Source: Salvia splendens (Eukaryota; Streptophyta; Magnoliopsida; Lamiales; Lamiaceae). From it: a stretch of DNA of 64,000 nt. The stretch is from NCBI RefSeq assembly GCF_004379255.2, contig NW_024598931.1, positions 1-64,000 on the forward strand, read 5' to 3'. Position 1 is the first letter of the stretch. Every line of letters begins with the position of its first letter. The notes beneath the pieces are model-generated. The model was not told where the DNA came from, made no database searches, and was given only the letters and a program-made list of their open reading frames with translations. The translations under genes were made by a program, and so were the position numbers. Shown here piece after piece: positions 1 through 18,541 of the stretch.

Positions 1-6677
<6,677 letters not shown>

Positions 6678-6895
6678 GCCTCTTGCCCGAGAAATCGACG
6701 AGGTATGAGTGGAGATCACGAAATTGTGGTGGATTGGGGAGAAATCTGAGGGGATTAGGGTTAGGGTTTGGTGGTGGGGAAGGAGAAATGGGGTTAAGCG
6801 CGGTGATTGGTGAATTTGATGATGCTGTGTTTCTGTATTTGGAAATTGGAAGAGGACTGATTTCTAAAAACACGCGCTAAATCATGACATAAGAT

Positions 6896-7053
6896 TAATA
6901 AACAATATATAAGCATAAATAAGACCTATTATAGATATCTATGATTCTATATAAACGTGTATTTTTTCCGATACTTAATAAACAATATATAAACGTAAAT
7001 AAGAGCTAGATATATCTATATGATTCTATATAAACGTGTATTTTTTCCGATAC
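6896..7053. repeat. Two-copy tandem repeat of about 78 bp upstream of UPF1
   Basis: Two successive, nearly identical units of about 78 bp each run from a TAATAAACAATATATAA start to a TTTTTTCCGATACT end. They lie about 220 bp upstream of the UPF1 start codon, in its 5' flank. The function is unknown. Confidence 0.8.
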
Positions 7054-7388
7054 TTAATAAAAAAAATGCCAACTAAGTTTTTTTTCTCTTTGTAGGTTAT
7101 CCTCTGCTCATTAAAACACAGCAATTTGGGTTAAAAACGCAATTTAAGTTTTTTCTTTTTTTACAATTTTTTATTTTATTTTTAAGAGTGAATAGTAATA
7201 CATGTAGTTTGCACATATTCGATATCTAAAAATATTTGTGAAAAACTGGGTACAAGATAAACAAAAATAAAATAATAATAACAAAAATAAAACAAGAATA
7301 AAAACATTAATAAAACACACACATGTCATTAGTTCAAAAATCAAAACAAAAGATATGAACACTCGTACAATCTAACTCTAATATTATA

Positions 7389-7636
7389 CTCCCTCCATTC
7401 CATAGTAGCGGAGACATTTTTTTCAGCTCGGAGCTTAAGAAAAATTGTGTTAAGTGGGTAAGTAAAGGAAAAATAAAGTAGGAAATAAAAAATGTAGAAA
7501 TATGAAGAAAGAATAAAGTAAAAGAGAGTAGAGTAAGTGAGAAGAAATGCGTTGACTTTACTAAAAAGATAAATGATTTTATACTATGGAACGTAACAAA
7601 ATGACAAAATGGCTCAACTACTATGGAACCGAGTGA
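7389..7636. mobile_element. Stowaway-like MITE
   Basis: The left end is TA followed by CTCCCTCCATTCCATAGTAG. The right end is the degraded inverted copy (CTATGGAACCGAGTGAATAG). The length of about 250 bp, the TA target and the CTCCCTCC-type terminus fit Stowaway (Tc1/mariner) MITEs. The right border is approximate because that terminus has mutated. Confidence 0.7.
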
Positions 7637-7639
7637 ATA

Positions 7640-8800
7640 GTAGTAGTATTTATTTTTAAATAACTTTTAAAATATTATATTGAAAATAAAATAATTATTT
7701 GAATAGAACATACCTTAACTCTTTTTATTTCTTTAGGTTCATTTCAAGGAGTTTTGTATCATTAACTCTTGTTTGCATTCGTCCCTACAAATTTCGTTTT
7801 CTGATTCCGTCGTATGTATTATTGCATATTTAGAGAAACATGAGCACTGAAGGTTTTTGTCTAAATGTCAGGTCCCATTCAATCTTTTGAAACTTCCTTT
7901 ATCTATAGCAATGTTATAGAAAAATAATACTCCGTAATCATATAATGAGACTTGTAAATCCGCGGAATTAATTATATTCCACAAATTCCAAACGGATAAC
8001 ATAACATCGTCCGAGGACATTTAATAATGTCGTTCATATTAAGGTGATTCTTACATTGACTAATAAATTTAAAATTGAATAGTTTATACCTGAGTCATCG
8101 TGTATCATTTAGTAATGTCTATGTTCCATTTCACGTGACCATCTCATTTACTTTATTCTCTTTCTTACTTTATTTCTCTCAACTTTAACTATTTATTAGT
8201 ATAATTTTCTCTGAATAGTTTATACATGAGTTATCGCGTATCATTTAGTAATGCCTCTGTTCCATTTCATGTGACCATCTCATTTACTTTATTCTCTCTC
8301 TTACTTTATTTTTCTTCAATTTTAACTATTTATTAGTATAGTTTTCTCAAAATACGTGCAAAAAATAAATTGGATCACATAAAATGGGACGTCATGATTC
8401 ATGTATTACACTTTCGCTTTCTTAGTTATTCTCATATATATGACCAAATATCCAATAATAAGTGATCCTTACATATAATAATATCTGTTATTATTAGTAT
8501 TATCATTTATAATGTGAAATTGAATTGAATAAATCTAATAATTGAGATACCGCCGAAAGTCACAAGCGGCGAATACAAAAGGGAAAAAAGAAAAAAGAAA
8601 AAAGAAAAAAGAAAAAAGAAAAAAGAAAAAATAAATAAATAGAAACTAGTACAATACAATGTATACATACTCGCGGCCCACTAAAGGAAAAATAAAACAA
8701 GCAATTTTGGCGTCGGCAGAGTGAAAGCAACATTCATAATTCATTTATTTTAATAAATATACAAAATATTAAATCCATTGATCTCTGTACCCATTTTATC
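7640..8800. other. Intergenic region with short repeats, no gene seen
   Basis: This is AT-rich spacer between the divergent UPF1 and TOM2A genes. A duplicated unit of about 136 bp occurs at 8076-8211 and 8212-8349, each with a GTTCCATTTCACGTGACC-like core probably of MITE origin. An A6G heptamer microsatellite runs from about 8581 to 8632. I see no coding exon. The TOM2A promoter should lie near the right end, but I cannot place its start site. Confidence 0.6.
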
Positions 8801-9238
8801 TCATTTTATCTCAAGATGCTTTGATCTGCAATAATTTTCTTGTACGCTCTCTCTTTGGTTCATTTCCTATTCCACTGGACAGTTTCAGACGATTTTTCTG
8901 ATCTATCGCCACTATCCTTGTTCATGAATGTTGCATTTTTAGTATTTGTTGATTCCAGCAGATTTCACCCTTTTGATGAAAAATTCACATTCATTGATCG
9001 TTCTTTGTCGGTTAATCTTTCCGTTTGGTCACTTTCTTGAAATATTATGTGGTTAATTTGGATGCGTCTATGTAAATTTCATAATCATGTGACGAGCTGA
9101 ATAAGGCTAAGTGAGATTTTTTGGGGTGAGAAACATGGTCTAATTTTAGGGCTTTTAAACCATTCATCTGTAAGTCAAAGTTTTATTCTTCTTTATTAAA
9201 TGAATTTTCCTATGTGAAGTGATTGAGTTGCTTTGCAG

Positions 9239-9268
9239 GAAGTGAAGAGAGCTAGATAGTTGTACATA
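9239..9268 (+). other. TOM2A 5' UTR exon before the start codon
   Basis: A pyrimidine-rich stretch ending TTGCAG at 9233-9238 looks like a splice acceptor. The following 30 bases lead to the ATG at 9269 with no upstream ATG. This suggests a 5'-UTR intron whose first exon lies within about 8800-9100. It is inferred from the sequence only. Confidence 0.5.
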
Positions 9269-12200
9269 ATGGCATGTAAGGGGTTCTGGGAATGCATGTT
9301 GAAGCTTTTGAACTTCTTATTGATGGTTGTGGGTTTGGCTATGGTCGGATATGGCATATACCTCTTTGTGAAGTACAAGAACATTGCTTCCTCTGGCGGT
9401 GATGCGCACCCTACCCCGTTAAGTCTGGAGCTTGTACAGCTCGGTCGGCCCATGCTGCTAGCTGTGTCTTTGGCCAATAATATTTTTGACAAACTGCCAA
9501 AGGCATGGTACGAAGCGATAACCCAACTCTATCTATAGATGTTCTGCTAATGCATATGTAATGGCTTTTTGGAGTATGGGAGTCATCCGTATTAATGCAT
9601 TTTGTGTGGTGACTGTGGTCCATTCTTTAGATAGCGTAAAGCCTCAAAGGGATCTGTTCAAGTATCAAACTTGTGGAATTAATCGGTCTATTGATTACTC
9701 TGAAAATTTAAATTACTAGTATTAATTGTAAAAGTGATCACACATTGACTTGAACTCAATAAGATATTAAAAGTTTTCATTGGTTTGTGCAAGCTGAACA
9801 CTACAAGATAATAAAAAAGTGTTCGTGCATTAATATTCTTCTGTCCCTTGCTCCATGTATAGTCTGCCTTTAATACAAATCAATGACGAGATCTGGCACC
9901 TTTACTAGTGCTTGGAGCTGCTTCATCTTAAAGTAGTATAGTATTTATGAGTGTGGTTGATCATATTGTTTCATGCCTAAAGTTTCCTGCTTACATTTTA
10001 TTTATATTTTCAATTTGTGTATGGGTCTTCAATTTATTCGGATATTTTTCAAATGATCTTGTGCTGAATGGGAAATAATATGATTTATGCAAACAAAACT
10101 TTACTTTTCTTATTAGACGGATATAACAATTGTATTTCTGATTTGTCAGTATTATATGAGCAGATTGTAAACGATAATAATTTCTCTGTTACTGTGATTG
10201 CTGCTCTCATGAAATCCATGATTATGATTTTTTATAATATAAGTAATTATCCATATTCCTTCTTTACATTCTAAGGATGAATACTTATCCTTCTAACCTA
10301 ATTGTTTTTCATTAATCTCCACTCTCTAAAATCCAATATCGTTTCTTGTGTTTCCAACTCATGCAAGTACTTACTTGCTCGGAAAATATGATGTTTGGCA
10401 GTATGTCTTTTGGTCTTCTTAATCTTAGTTGTGGGGCTCAGGTCTCTGCCTCTCCTTCCATCAGCTGTGCTGGAGACCTGTTAAGAAGCCGTTTCAGAGC
10501 ATGAATAAGACAAATGCATTATATTTCTCATGTATGTTGGCATTTGGTTGCTGAGGATGATTATATTGGATTCATATGTGCTAATTGCAGGTTTATTTAT
10601 CTCTTCATTGGAATTGGTGTGGCTGTTCTTTTTGTTGCTTGTTGTGGTTGCATTGGAACGACAACTCGAAATGGGTGTTGCCTGACTTGTGTATCCTTTC
10701 TAATACTTATTCCCTATGCTTAAACCTACTGCTCTTTTGATTTTATATCATTAATATGTTTGTGGGTGAAAACTGTATGGCTTATGCTCATGGGATTGTC
10801 AAAGTCGTCTACATAATATAGTGATTTGTTAACTATAAATCATCATCCCTCACCCGGCAGTTTTCAGTTGTAGATAAATTTCATGATGCCTTCATAGTTG
10901 ATGAGAAGTATTATTGACATATGTTGGTTGCTAGGTTTTTTCTTAATATTGGTTATCTGAATCATCTGTGTGGAGAATAATGCAAGCAAGTTAGTGTGTT
11001 GAGTTCCTTAAATAGACGTCATGCTTTCTTTGTTCTATGAAAGATGGTTGAGTTCCTTAAGATAATTTAGTTTTCAATACTGATAGTCTTGTTGATACTG
11101 GTGGAGGTGGGATCAGCTGCTTTTATATTCTTTGACAAAAGGTGGATGGAGGTTAGTCGAATTGAGATGGTTATCTTTGATATCAAACTTATTAGTTGTA
11201 AATCTAATTCACGAGCCAAGCGTACAGGAAATTCCAACTGACAAAACTGGGAACTTCGATAAGATATATGAATTTCTGGAGGACCATTGGGAAATTGTCA
11301 AGTGGGTTGCGTTTGGAGCTGTCATACTAGAGGTAATACTACTGTTGAATAGTATTAACCATTAACATATGCTTGTATATGAATTGGAATTATTGCTCCC
11401 TGATATGCAAGTAATTCTGATATTTGTGACAGTGTTAGTTGCGACACCAGAAAGACAACACCATAATGTAATAACGATTGGTGATATAAAACCACTAGTT
11501 GTGATTGTAATAACAGTTCTACCACTTTTAAGAACGATACCTCCAAGGTTCTGCTCACACAGACTTTAGGTAATATGCATAATTCAAAAGGGTTTTCTCA
11601 TGCAGTTTTAGCATGTGGGGCAGAGATGATATTATGTTGCTTAGTATCGTCTCAATTTTACCGAAGAGTTGACATAGTGGCCTTGTTTCCAGGAACGAAT
11701 ATCTGACTTTATTGTCTTAAGTAGATGGTTAAAACTTGAACAATTTTGGTTCTCTTTTATTTTACTAATCACTGTGGGAATGCAGACAATTATATTTTTG
11801 TTAGCACTCATTGTAAGGGCTGCTAATAGACCAGCAGACTATGATAGTGATGAAGAATATATAGGTGCACCGAGGCAACAGAACCGACAACCATTAATTA
11901 ATCGGCAAACTGTTCCAACCACTGGTGTCTCTGCCGCTAATACCCTTGACCAGCGCCCCAATAGGAATGATGCATGGAGTACGCGTATGAGGGAAAAGGT
12001 GAAAATTCTTGTTCTGGTTTACACATTAAATAGTTCATTGACTTTTTGATCTATATTATGTTTTGCAATTACACTCATATTGAAGATATATTGAATTAAA
12101 TGGTTATAACATTGCTCCTCTCCACCGGCCTAAGCTTGTAAAGGAGACATTTACATATTATGCAAGCCTTAATATTCTTCTCGACCAACATAAGCTTTTA

Positions 12201-15090
12201 AATGAACTGCCCAATCGACAATGCTGAAGTGCTTACAAAAAGAAAGAATGAAAGGCATAATTTGTAAGCATGATATGCCTTGATTTTAGTCTTATAGTTA
12301 TGTTTATTAGTCTAATTTTAGAGTTATGTCAAATAACTAAACTTTGTCAGAGATGGTCAGTAAATGACATGCTTTCCATTGACATCCTCCTCAATGGAAA
12401 AGCATGAATGATTCTAGTTTAGGTTATTAAGGCAAGGATAACTCCTAGCATGATCCGTTTCTACCAAGTTCCATATCAAACAGAAAATGAGAATAAAGAA
12501 AAGTAGTTGTCTGCTAAATAATCTGTTGGGAGTCAAGACTATATAATGCTTCTGGCAACCATTGGTGTTGAGAATGTTTACTAACTATTTGTAGTAGGAA
12601 TTTGCTATTGGTAAGTAAGATGCTTACATGAAATGAACTAGTATGGTATCTTGTGTCTTGACTTCACAGTCATAATATTGGAATGCCCCAGATGTGTATT
12701 GTGGTTTTGAACTGATGGTACCATAGTTTGAGTCCTCTCATGCCACTGTAGTCTGTAGACCATACCATGCATACCTCAGTACTAGGTCAGCAGAGGTGCA
12801 AGCATGGCACCTAGTTTAGACTGATTGAAGGCACGCCTCGTTTTCTCTTGCTTTCAATTAATGCCTAAGGGACATGCTCGACTGATATATGAAATATTCC
12901 AGGTTTTTTTTTGTTTTTTATGAAATACCAGAAAGAAAACTACGAATATTTGAAAGAAACTTATTCTATTCTTCTACGTCCTCAAACAAAATTATGCTTT
13001 TGAGAAAAATGAAATTATGTCCACATTTAAATTAGGCCTGCAAATTTAGTCCGTGGGTTTCGGGTATACCCAATCCCGACCCAATACCCGACGGGTTTTG
13101 GGTACCCGAAATCCGAAATTATGGGTTCGGGTACGGGTTTTGGTAGTTAATGTTAGGATTTTTCGGGTTTAGGGTACCAAAACCTGTATTAGGGTACCCG
13201 ATTAAACCTGATTAATTATGTATTTGTGATAAATATTTTTATTTAGTATATGGCCTATTGGCCCGTAGGGTAAATTTATTTAATCACATGTAGATTTATG
13301 CCAAAAATTTCTTTATTTTAAAATTATGTAGTGTCTATTTGTCTAATGTGTATTATATACTTCCTCCGTCCAATAGAAATATGTCATATTTCATTTTTCG
13401 TCCATCTCATACAAATAGCTCATATCCAATTATGACAACATTTTTCTCTTTCTATTTGCTTTATCTTTTTATGGGTCCCACCATTCACTACATAATTTCA
13501 ACTACTTTTTCTCATTTTCTCTTACTTTACCAATTATGCATTAAAACTCGTGTCAATCCCAAATGGCCTATTTCTATGGGACGAAGGGAGTATATGTATA
13601 GTCATAGAATCATAATCTAGAGAAAGCTAAAGCATAGGAATTGAAGTTTAGACTTTTAATAGTAGTCAATAAATAGTATTTTTATGTTATTTTTAATAAT
13701 TTCTGTTCTCATCACAATATAATTTATATAAAAGAATAAAATTAAAATATACTAATTTCGGGTACCCGCACCGGGTATTAGGGTACCCGAATTCACATAC
13801 GGGTCGGTTATTAGGTATGATATTTTTGAGATTTCGGGTTCGGGTACCCGAATTTTTGGGTTTGGGTACCCACGAGTACCCAAATTTACAGGCCTAATTT
13901 AAATATTTCATTAGCCATATTAAGTTATGTAATTTTATTGAGAGTGTTATGTGGATGTTAAGTAACACACAGATTGAAAGTTATAGGTCGTTATTGCATA
14001 GATTTAAATGTGGCTAATTTGTAACTTTTGCCAAACATTGAGACTTTGGTGCCATTAATCCAATGACAGATTTATTTTCGTTATGTATGTTCAATAATAT
14101 ATTTAGCTATTACTACCGACTTAGTAATTTTACAACACAAAATCAATGCAACTATTATATGCTTAAATCAAATTTTATACTATTAATATATTTTGTATTC
14201 TTTTTTTTGGATGAAAGTTTACATTGGTTTGTAAAATAGTTTGTTGTTGGCTAAGTCTCAGCCATAGTAGTAGCAGCTTCATTATGATTCAATTTATTTT
14301 CACGGGTTCTATTTCTAAATAATTTGGGGTGTATGCTACTCCTTCAGATCTTGAACTTTAGGACAAACATTAAGGCTTTTAGTCGAGGTATGCAATAAGA
14401 ATAGTTAGTAGACTATCTATAATTGTCTATTTAAGATTTTCCTAATCAAATTACAATTATTACATTTTAAGAACTTTTATTTGTCTACAACTTTGTACGT
14501 AGTTCATATTTATATGCATTTGGCTCATTCATGCTGTAAATCCATATGATGCACAGTCTCTAAAGTCTGTTTGTTTTATATTGTATTGATTCTCCCAACA
14601 TGAGAGATCTTGGAGTGTGATCAATTTTCTAGCAGTTTTGGCACTGATGCATAATGTTAGTAATCTTTATATGCAAAATCGTCTTTTTTGATTTCATAGT
14701 CCTCGACCTATGAAGCACGAACCTTTCTATTGTGAGATAGTATAACTCAGTATTTGATTGTGTCTTGAGAGTAGATTAAACCTCAACCAGACATATCTCC
14801 TTGGTGTCATGCATTGAACGCTCCTGCAGATGTGTCTTCCCATCAATTTTATTTTCAATCCAATAACACCTTGAGTGATATGAATGCCATCATTTCATTA
14901 CTCGTATAAGTGAATATTATGATATTAATATTATCATTAAAATTCTGCATCTGAAGTTACTTATTCATTGTTTGTGAAACAGTATGGATTGGACACTTCA
15001 GAGTTCACATACAACCCCTCTGAGGCAGGCAGGCACCCGCAAGCTGCTACACAACCAGCTGAGGAAGGGAGTCGCTGCATGATAATGTGA
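9269..15090 (+). CDS. TOM2A: TOM2A-type tetraspanin (tobamovirus multiplication 2A homolog)
   Basis: This is a four-pass membrane protein of the plant TOM2A tetraspanin group. In Arabidopsis TOM2A is a tonoplast protein that works with TOM1 and is a host factor for tobamovirus replication. Six exons join in frame: 9269-9507, 10591-10690, 11071-11151, 11228-11332, 11786-11998 and 14983-15090, giving 281 aa. Membrane segments lie at about residues 10-35 (LLNFLLMVVGLAMVGYGIYL), 80-102 (with the CCGC motif typical of tetraspanins), 114-135 and 160-185. The C-terminal tail contains DYDSDEEY, a LDQRP motif, REKYGLD and a terminal CMIM. The start MACKG matches the family start, and the length matches the roughly 280-aa family. 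Introns end in GT/AG. Intron 5 is about 3 kb because of a transposon insertion. The neighbouring UPF1 relic is divergent. I see no lesion. Confidence 0.95.
13025..13904. mobile_element. Non-autonomous hAT element in TOM2A intron 5 with perfect 8-bp TSD
   Basis: An 864-bp element (13033-13896) begins TAGGCCTG and ends CAGGCCTA. It is flanked by the perfect 8-bp duplication ATTTAAAT (13025-13032 and 13897-13904), the size expected for hAT transposition. Both subterminal regions are rich in GGGTACCCGAA-type motifs in inverted orientation. No transposase is present. A Stowaway-like MITE is nested inside it. Confidence 0.9.
13358..13592. mobile_element. Stowaway-like MITE nested inside the hAT element
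   Basis: A 231-bp element (13360-13590) starts CTTCCTCCGTCC and ends GGACGAAGGGAG, flanked by TA on both sides. The arms are complementary (CAATAGAAATATG near the left end, CTATTTCTATGGG near the right). It must be younger than the host hAT element. Confidence 0.85.
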
Positions 15091-15824
15091 TGGTGATGCT
15101 TGGTTTTGCTCGAATTGATTTATTCTGAACCGGATTGTAATTACCTGGTGTGAGATCTTTGTATCTTGTGAGCTCAGTACTAGACAAAAAATACGATTTG
15201 TCGGTCGGCATTCATTTGAAGTCTTGTTGTTTCGCCCTTCCGTGAATGCTTCTCTCAACTTTTCAGAAAGAGCTGTTTGCCATCATGTTACTTTAGGCAG
15301 ATTTTTGGGTGATATGTTATAATGTTGTGTGAAGTGAATCGAGGTATTCCTTTTACTTGGAAGTATTTTGTTATTGGGTTCATATTGCTGCTGACTTGCT
15401 GTGATATAATCTACTAGACTGATAACATGGATGTTTGTCGATTGTTTTCAAATTTTATCATCTTATAAATTTTCAGTTCTAATCCTAAATGTTCAAGCTA
15501 GCCTATAGTGGGATAATCTATATCTATTTATAGGTTATCTATATACAAAAAACTTGGGACACAATCATATAAAGGGCATTATTAAGTCATTGTTAATTTA
15601 TTTTTAGGTAATTTTATTAGAGGATGATCTAAAATGACCTAACAATGGCATCAAACCCAAATTTTATAAAATGGCATAGAACTGATTAATAATGATCTTC
15701 CGTGTTTTTGGTTAATTATTGAACATCAGGATCACCTAATCTTAGGGCCACAGTTATGCACAATTTGGCATGCATTTCTGTATTAAGATGCATTTTTGTT
15801 TTGATCATTTCCCTCTATACATAT
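15091..15824. other. TOM2A 3' UTR and spacer
   Basis: The first few hundred bases after the TOM2A stop are T-rich and plausible 3' UTR. The remainder is AT-rich spacer without exons, RNA genes or clear repeats. Confidence 0.5.
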
Positions 15825-18541
15825 TGTAACACCCATTACCCGATTAATTTAATAATCGAATAAGCGATGTCACATTTTGGTACAAATATCAAATTAACAG
15901 AAAGTCCCAGATTCTTTTTTTGTTTATAGATGAATTAATTTGTCCATTACTTGGCAAACAGAAAAACTGCAATATAACGTCTATATATAGATAGATACAA
16001 CCTGGATAACTATTTGTAAAATATACATGTTTACCAGAAGTGTATGAAATAACTAAAATGTTCCAATTATATTACACTTCATATACATGCCATAACTAGC
16101 AAATCCAAAAGAATTACCCAAACGCAAAACTTTGGCTAGTGACCCGACTTTAGCAGCTATATAACAAAAGCAAAAGGGCTAGTCTGATCATCTAATCTGC
16201 AGGGGGAAAAGAAGGGAGTGAGCTTCAACAAGCCCAGTAGTATACTCACATTAGAGCTTAATTTCTGGTGTTAAGTAAACGTTGTACAACCTATAAATTT
16301 ACATGATTAATTATGAAAACGGTCCAGAACCTACATCATTATATCCATGCACATATATTATATATCAGAAACGAACAATTATTTGTCAATCTTTGATCTC
16401 ATGGAGTTTACCCAAAAGGTTTACAAGTCACATACACGGAATCACATAATGAGAATACAAAATAAATCGCATAACACCAATTATTTAAAACACAAAATAA
16501 ATAATAATAATAATATCCAAGTCACGAACACATATGCAACACCTATGCAGATTACCAACATTTTCACATATTCAAACACATATAGCCCCTTTAAGTGCTT
16601 AATGACAGACTAGGGTACGCGGACCAGGTCAAAAACAGAATCAGATGCAGACGCAGATTTTGTCCTCGAGAGGACTCCGCACAGACCACCCATTAAGGGT
16701 ACAGACAAATAACTATATCAGACACCAGACAGATCAGATTTGATTTAGACAATCCTCACTTCGTTTATCTAGAAGATGAGTGATCACAGATAATGCAGCG
16801 CTGCTATCCTATGGCACGCCAATTGTACCCACAGACTACACTAATGCACGGGGCATAAACACAATCAAAATATACTTATTTTCATCTCAATGCGTATTTT
16901 CAACAATCTTTAACATAACAGATTTGCACTATCATATCAAATAAACAGATAACTTTCAATTCTCTCAATACCATCATATATCCAAATTTCACATTTTTCA
17001 CATTATAAGCAACATAAACAGATCACATAACGTATCACCGATTAGCACACAATATTTCTATATGCAATCATGCAAACTTAATTAAGGAATTAAGATCTAA
17101 TGTAGAATACACTACCTTAAAACCGAGAATGCCTTACTGGAATCAGTTTATCCTTTGCCTTCTCGTTGCTCATGCTATCTCTCGAAGAAGAATTTAACAC
17201 AGGGGAGACAATTCCAACTCATAGCTGCCGGAAAACGGCGACGGTGGTGGCGGAATTGGTCGGGCAACCTCTGCAGAGAGAGATGTAAGTGTGTGGGTGC
17301 ATAGGGAGGGAGAGATGTGACGAGACAGAGAGGGAGACACGGAGGGGCTGCCACGTTGGACGGAAGGCGGTGGTTGCCGGAGGTGCGGCGGCGCTCCACG
17401 GAGGAATGTGTGTGTGTCTCTTCGGCGGTGTCTATGTATGAGTGTGAGTTAAAAAAAAAGTTCAGAATGTAGGGAATGGTGATTCTCGTAAGGCCATGTT
17501 TGGTTGACGGAAAAGTAAAGTTGGCAAGGAAAATAATTCATAGGAAAATAAATCCCAGGAATATGATTCCTAATAACTTTACTTTCCTGTGTTTGGAATA
17601 TCAAAATTTTAAATTTTATATTTGATTTAAATGTCAAACTAAAAATATACTAATTATTCTTTTATTTATAAAAAAGAATAATAATATAATTTTTAATAAA
17701 TTATTAATTACAAATAATAATAATTATATTATTATATATATTATTACAATGTATAGTTTAAATATGGATTGTTCATCATAATATATAATAATTATAATAA
17801 ATATTACTATTATTATTATTATATTTAAAAATATTATAATTGAATAAATTTTAAAATTCAAAATTTCCCTACAACTTTATTGATTAATTATTAATTTATA
17901 AAATAATAATAATTATTTATTGTTATTATTATATGATTTATATTATATAATCATATTTTAATTGTTTAATAAATTATTAATTATAATAATAATAACAATT
18001 ATATATAAATTATAATTATATAGTTATAATTATGATAATTTTAATTATAGTTATTATTCTACTGAAATGATATGAATTATAATTTTAAATTATTTGAAAA
18101 ACATTGTAATTAATAATAATAATAAATAAAAACTCTACTATATTGCATTAAATATGTAAGAATCCTAAAACTGGGAAAAAGAATACCTAAGAAAAGTTAG
18201 GATTCTGAATCTTGGGAAGTTGTACTAACGTTCCTTGTTCTCGGATTCTGATTACTTTCCTAGTTTGATTAAAAACCAAAACAAACACATGAATTTAAAA
18301 TTTAAGGAATCTGATTACTTTCCCAGACAGAATCCTGACAACCAAACATGACCTAAGTTCTAGAGCAAAGATATTTTCTCCATTTTCTTATTTCTTTCTC
18401 CTTTTCTTTTCAATTTATTTTTATTTCTAAAATCCTATGCTCCAAAATTTATATACTCCATATTGTATTCAAAAAATTAATATAAACATATTTCTAACAC
18501 ATTTTAACTAATTTCTGATTACAGAATTTTGGGTCATTACA
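15825..18541 (-). mobile_element. Solo LTR, probably Ty3-type, interrupted by a Tourist-like element
   Basis: The left end reads TGTAACACCC and the right end GGGTCATTACA, the inverted TG...CA termini common in plant Ty3 LTRs. The stretch at 16215-16240 (GGGAGTGAGCTTCAACAAGC) resembles the leader region of such LTRs. CATAT occurs directly before the left end and overlapping the right end, so a target duplication is likely but not clean. Subtracting the inserted element at 17492-18353 leaves about 1.85 kb. No second LTR or internal domain was found nearby. Orientation is a guess. Confidence 0.55.
17489..18356. mobile_element. Tourist-like (PIF/Harbinger-type) AT-rich element, copy 1, TSD TAA
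   Basis: An 862-bp element (17492-18353) begins GGCCATGTTTGGTTG and ends CAACCAAACATGACC, with the perfect TAA duplication at 17489-17491 and 18354-18356. Subterminal motifs are AAGTAAAGTTGGCAAGG on the left and GATTACTTTCCCAGACAG on the right. The interior is almost pure A/T with no ORF. It sits inside the solo LTR, so it inserted later. Confidence 0.85.

Noticed and set aside
17175..17399. 74-codon minus-strand frame in the solo LTR
   Set aside because: Low-complexity Pro/Arg-rich translation of a GC-rich LTR leader, with no domain.
17492..18353. Idea that the transposase at 49580 moves the Tourist-like elements
   Set aside because: Their termini (GGCCATGTTTGG) differ from the GAGCATCC termini of the transposase element. 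Only the three-base target is alike.
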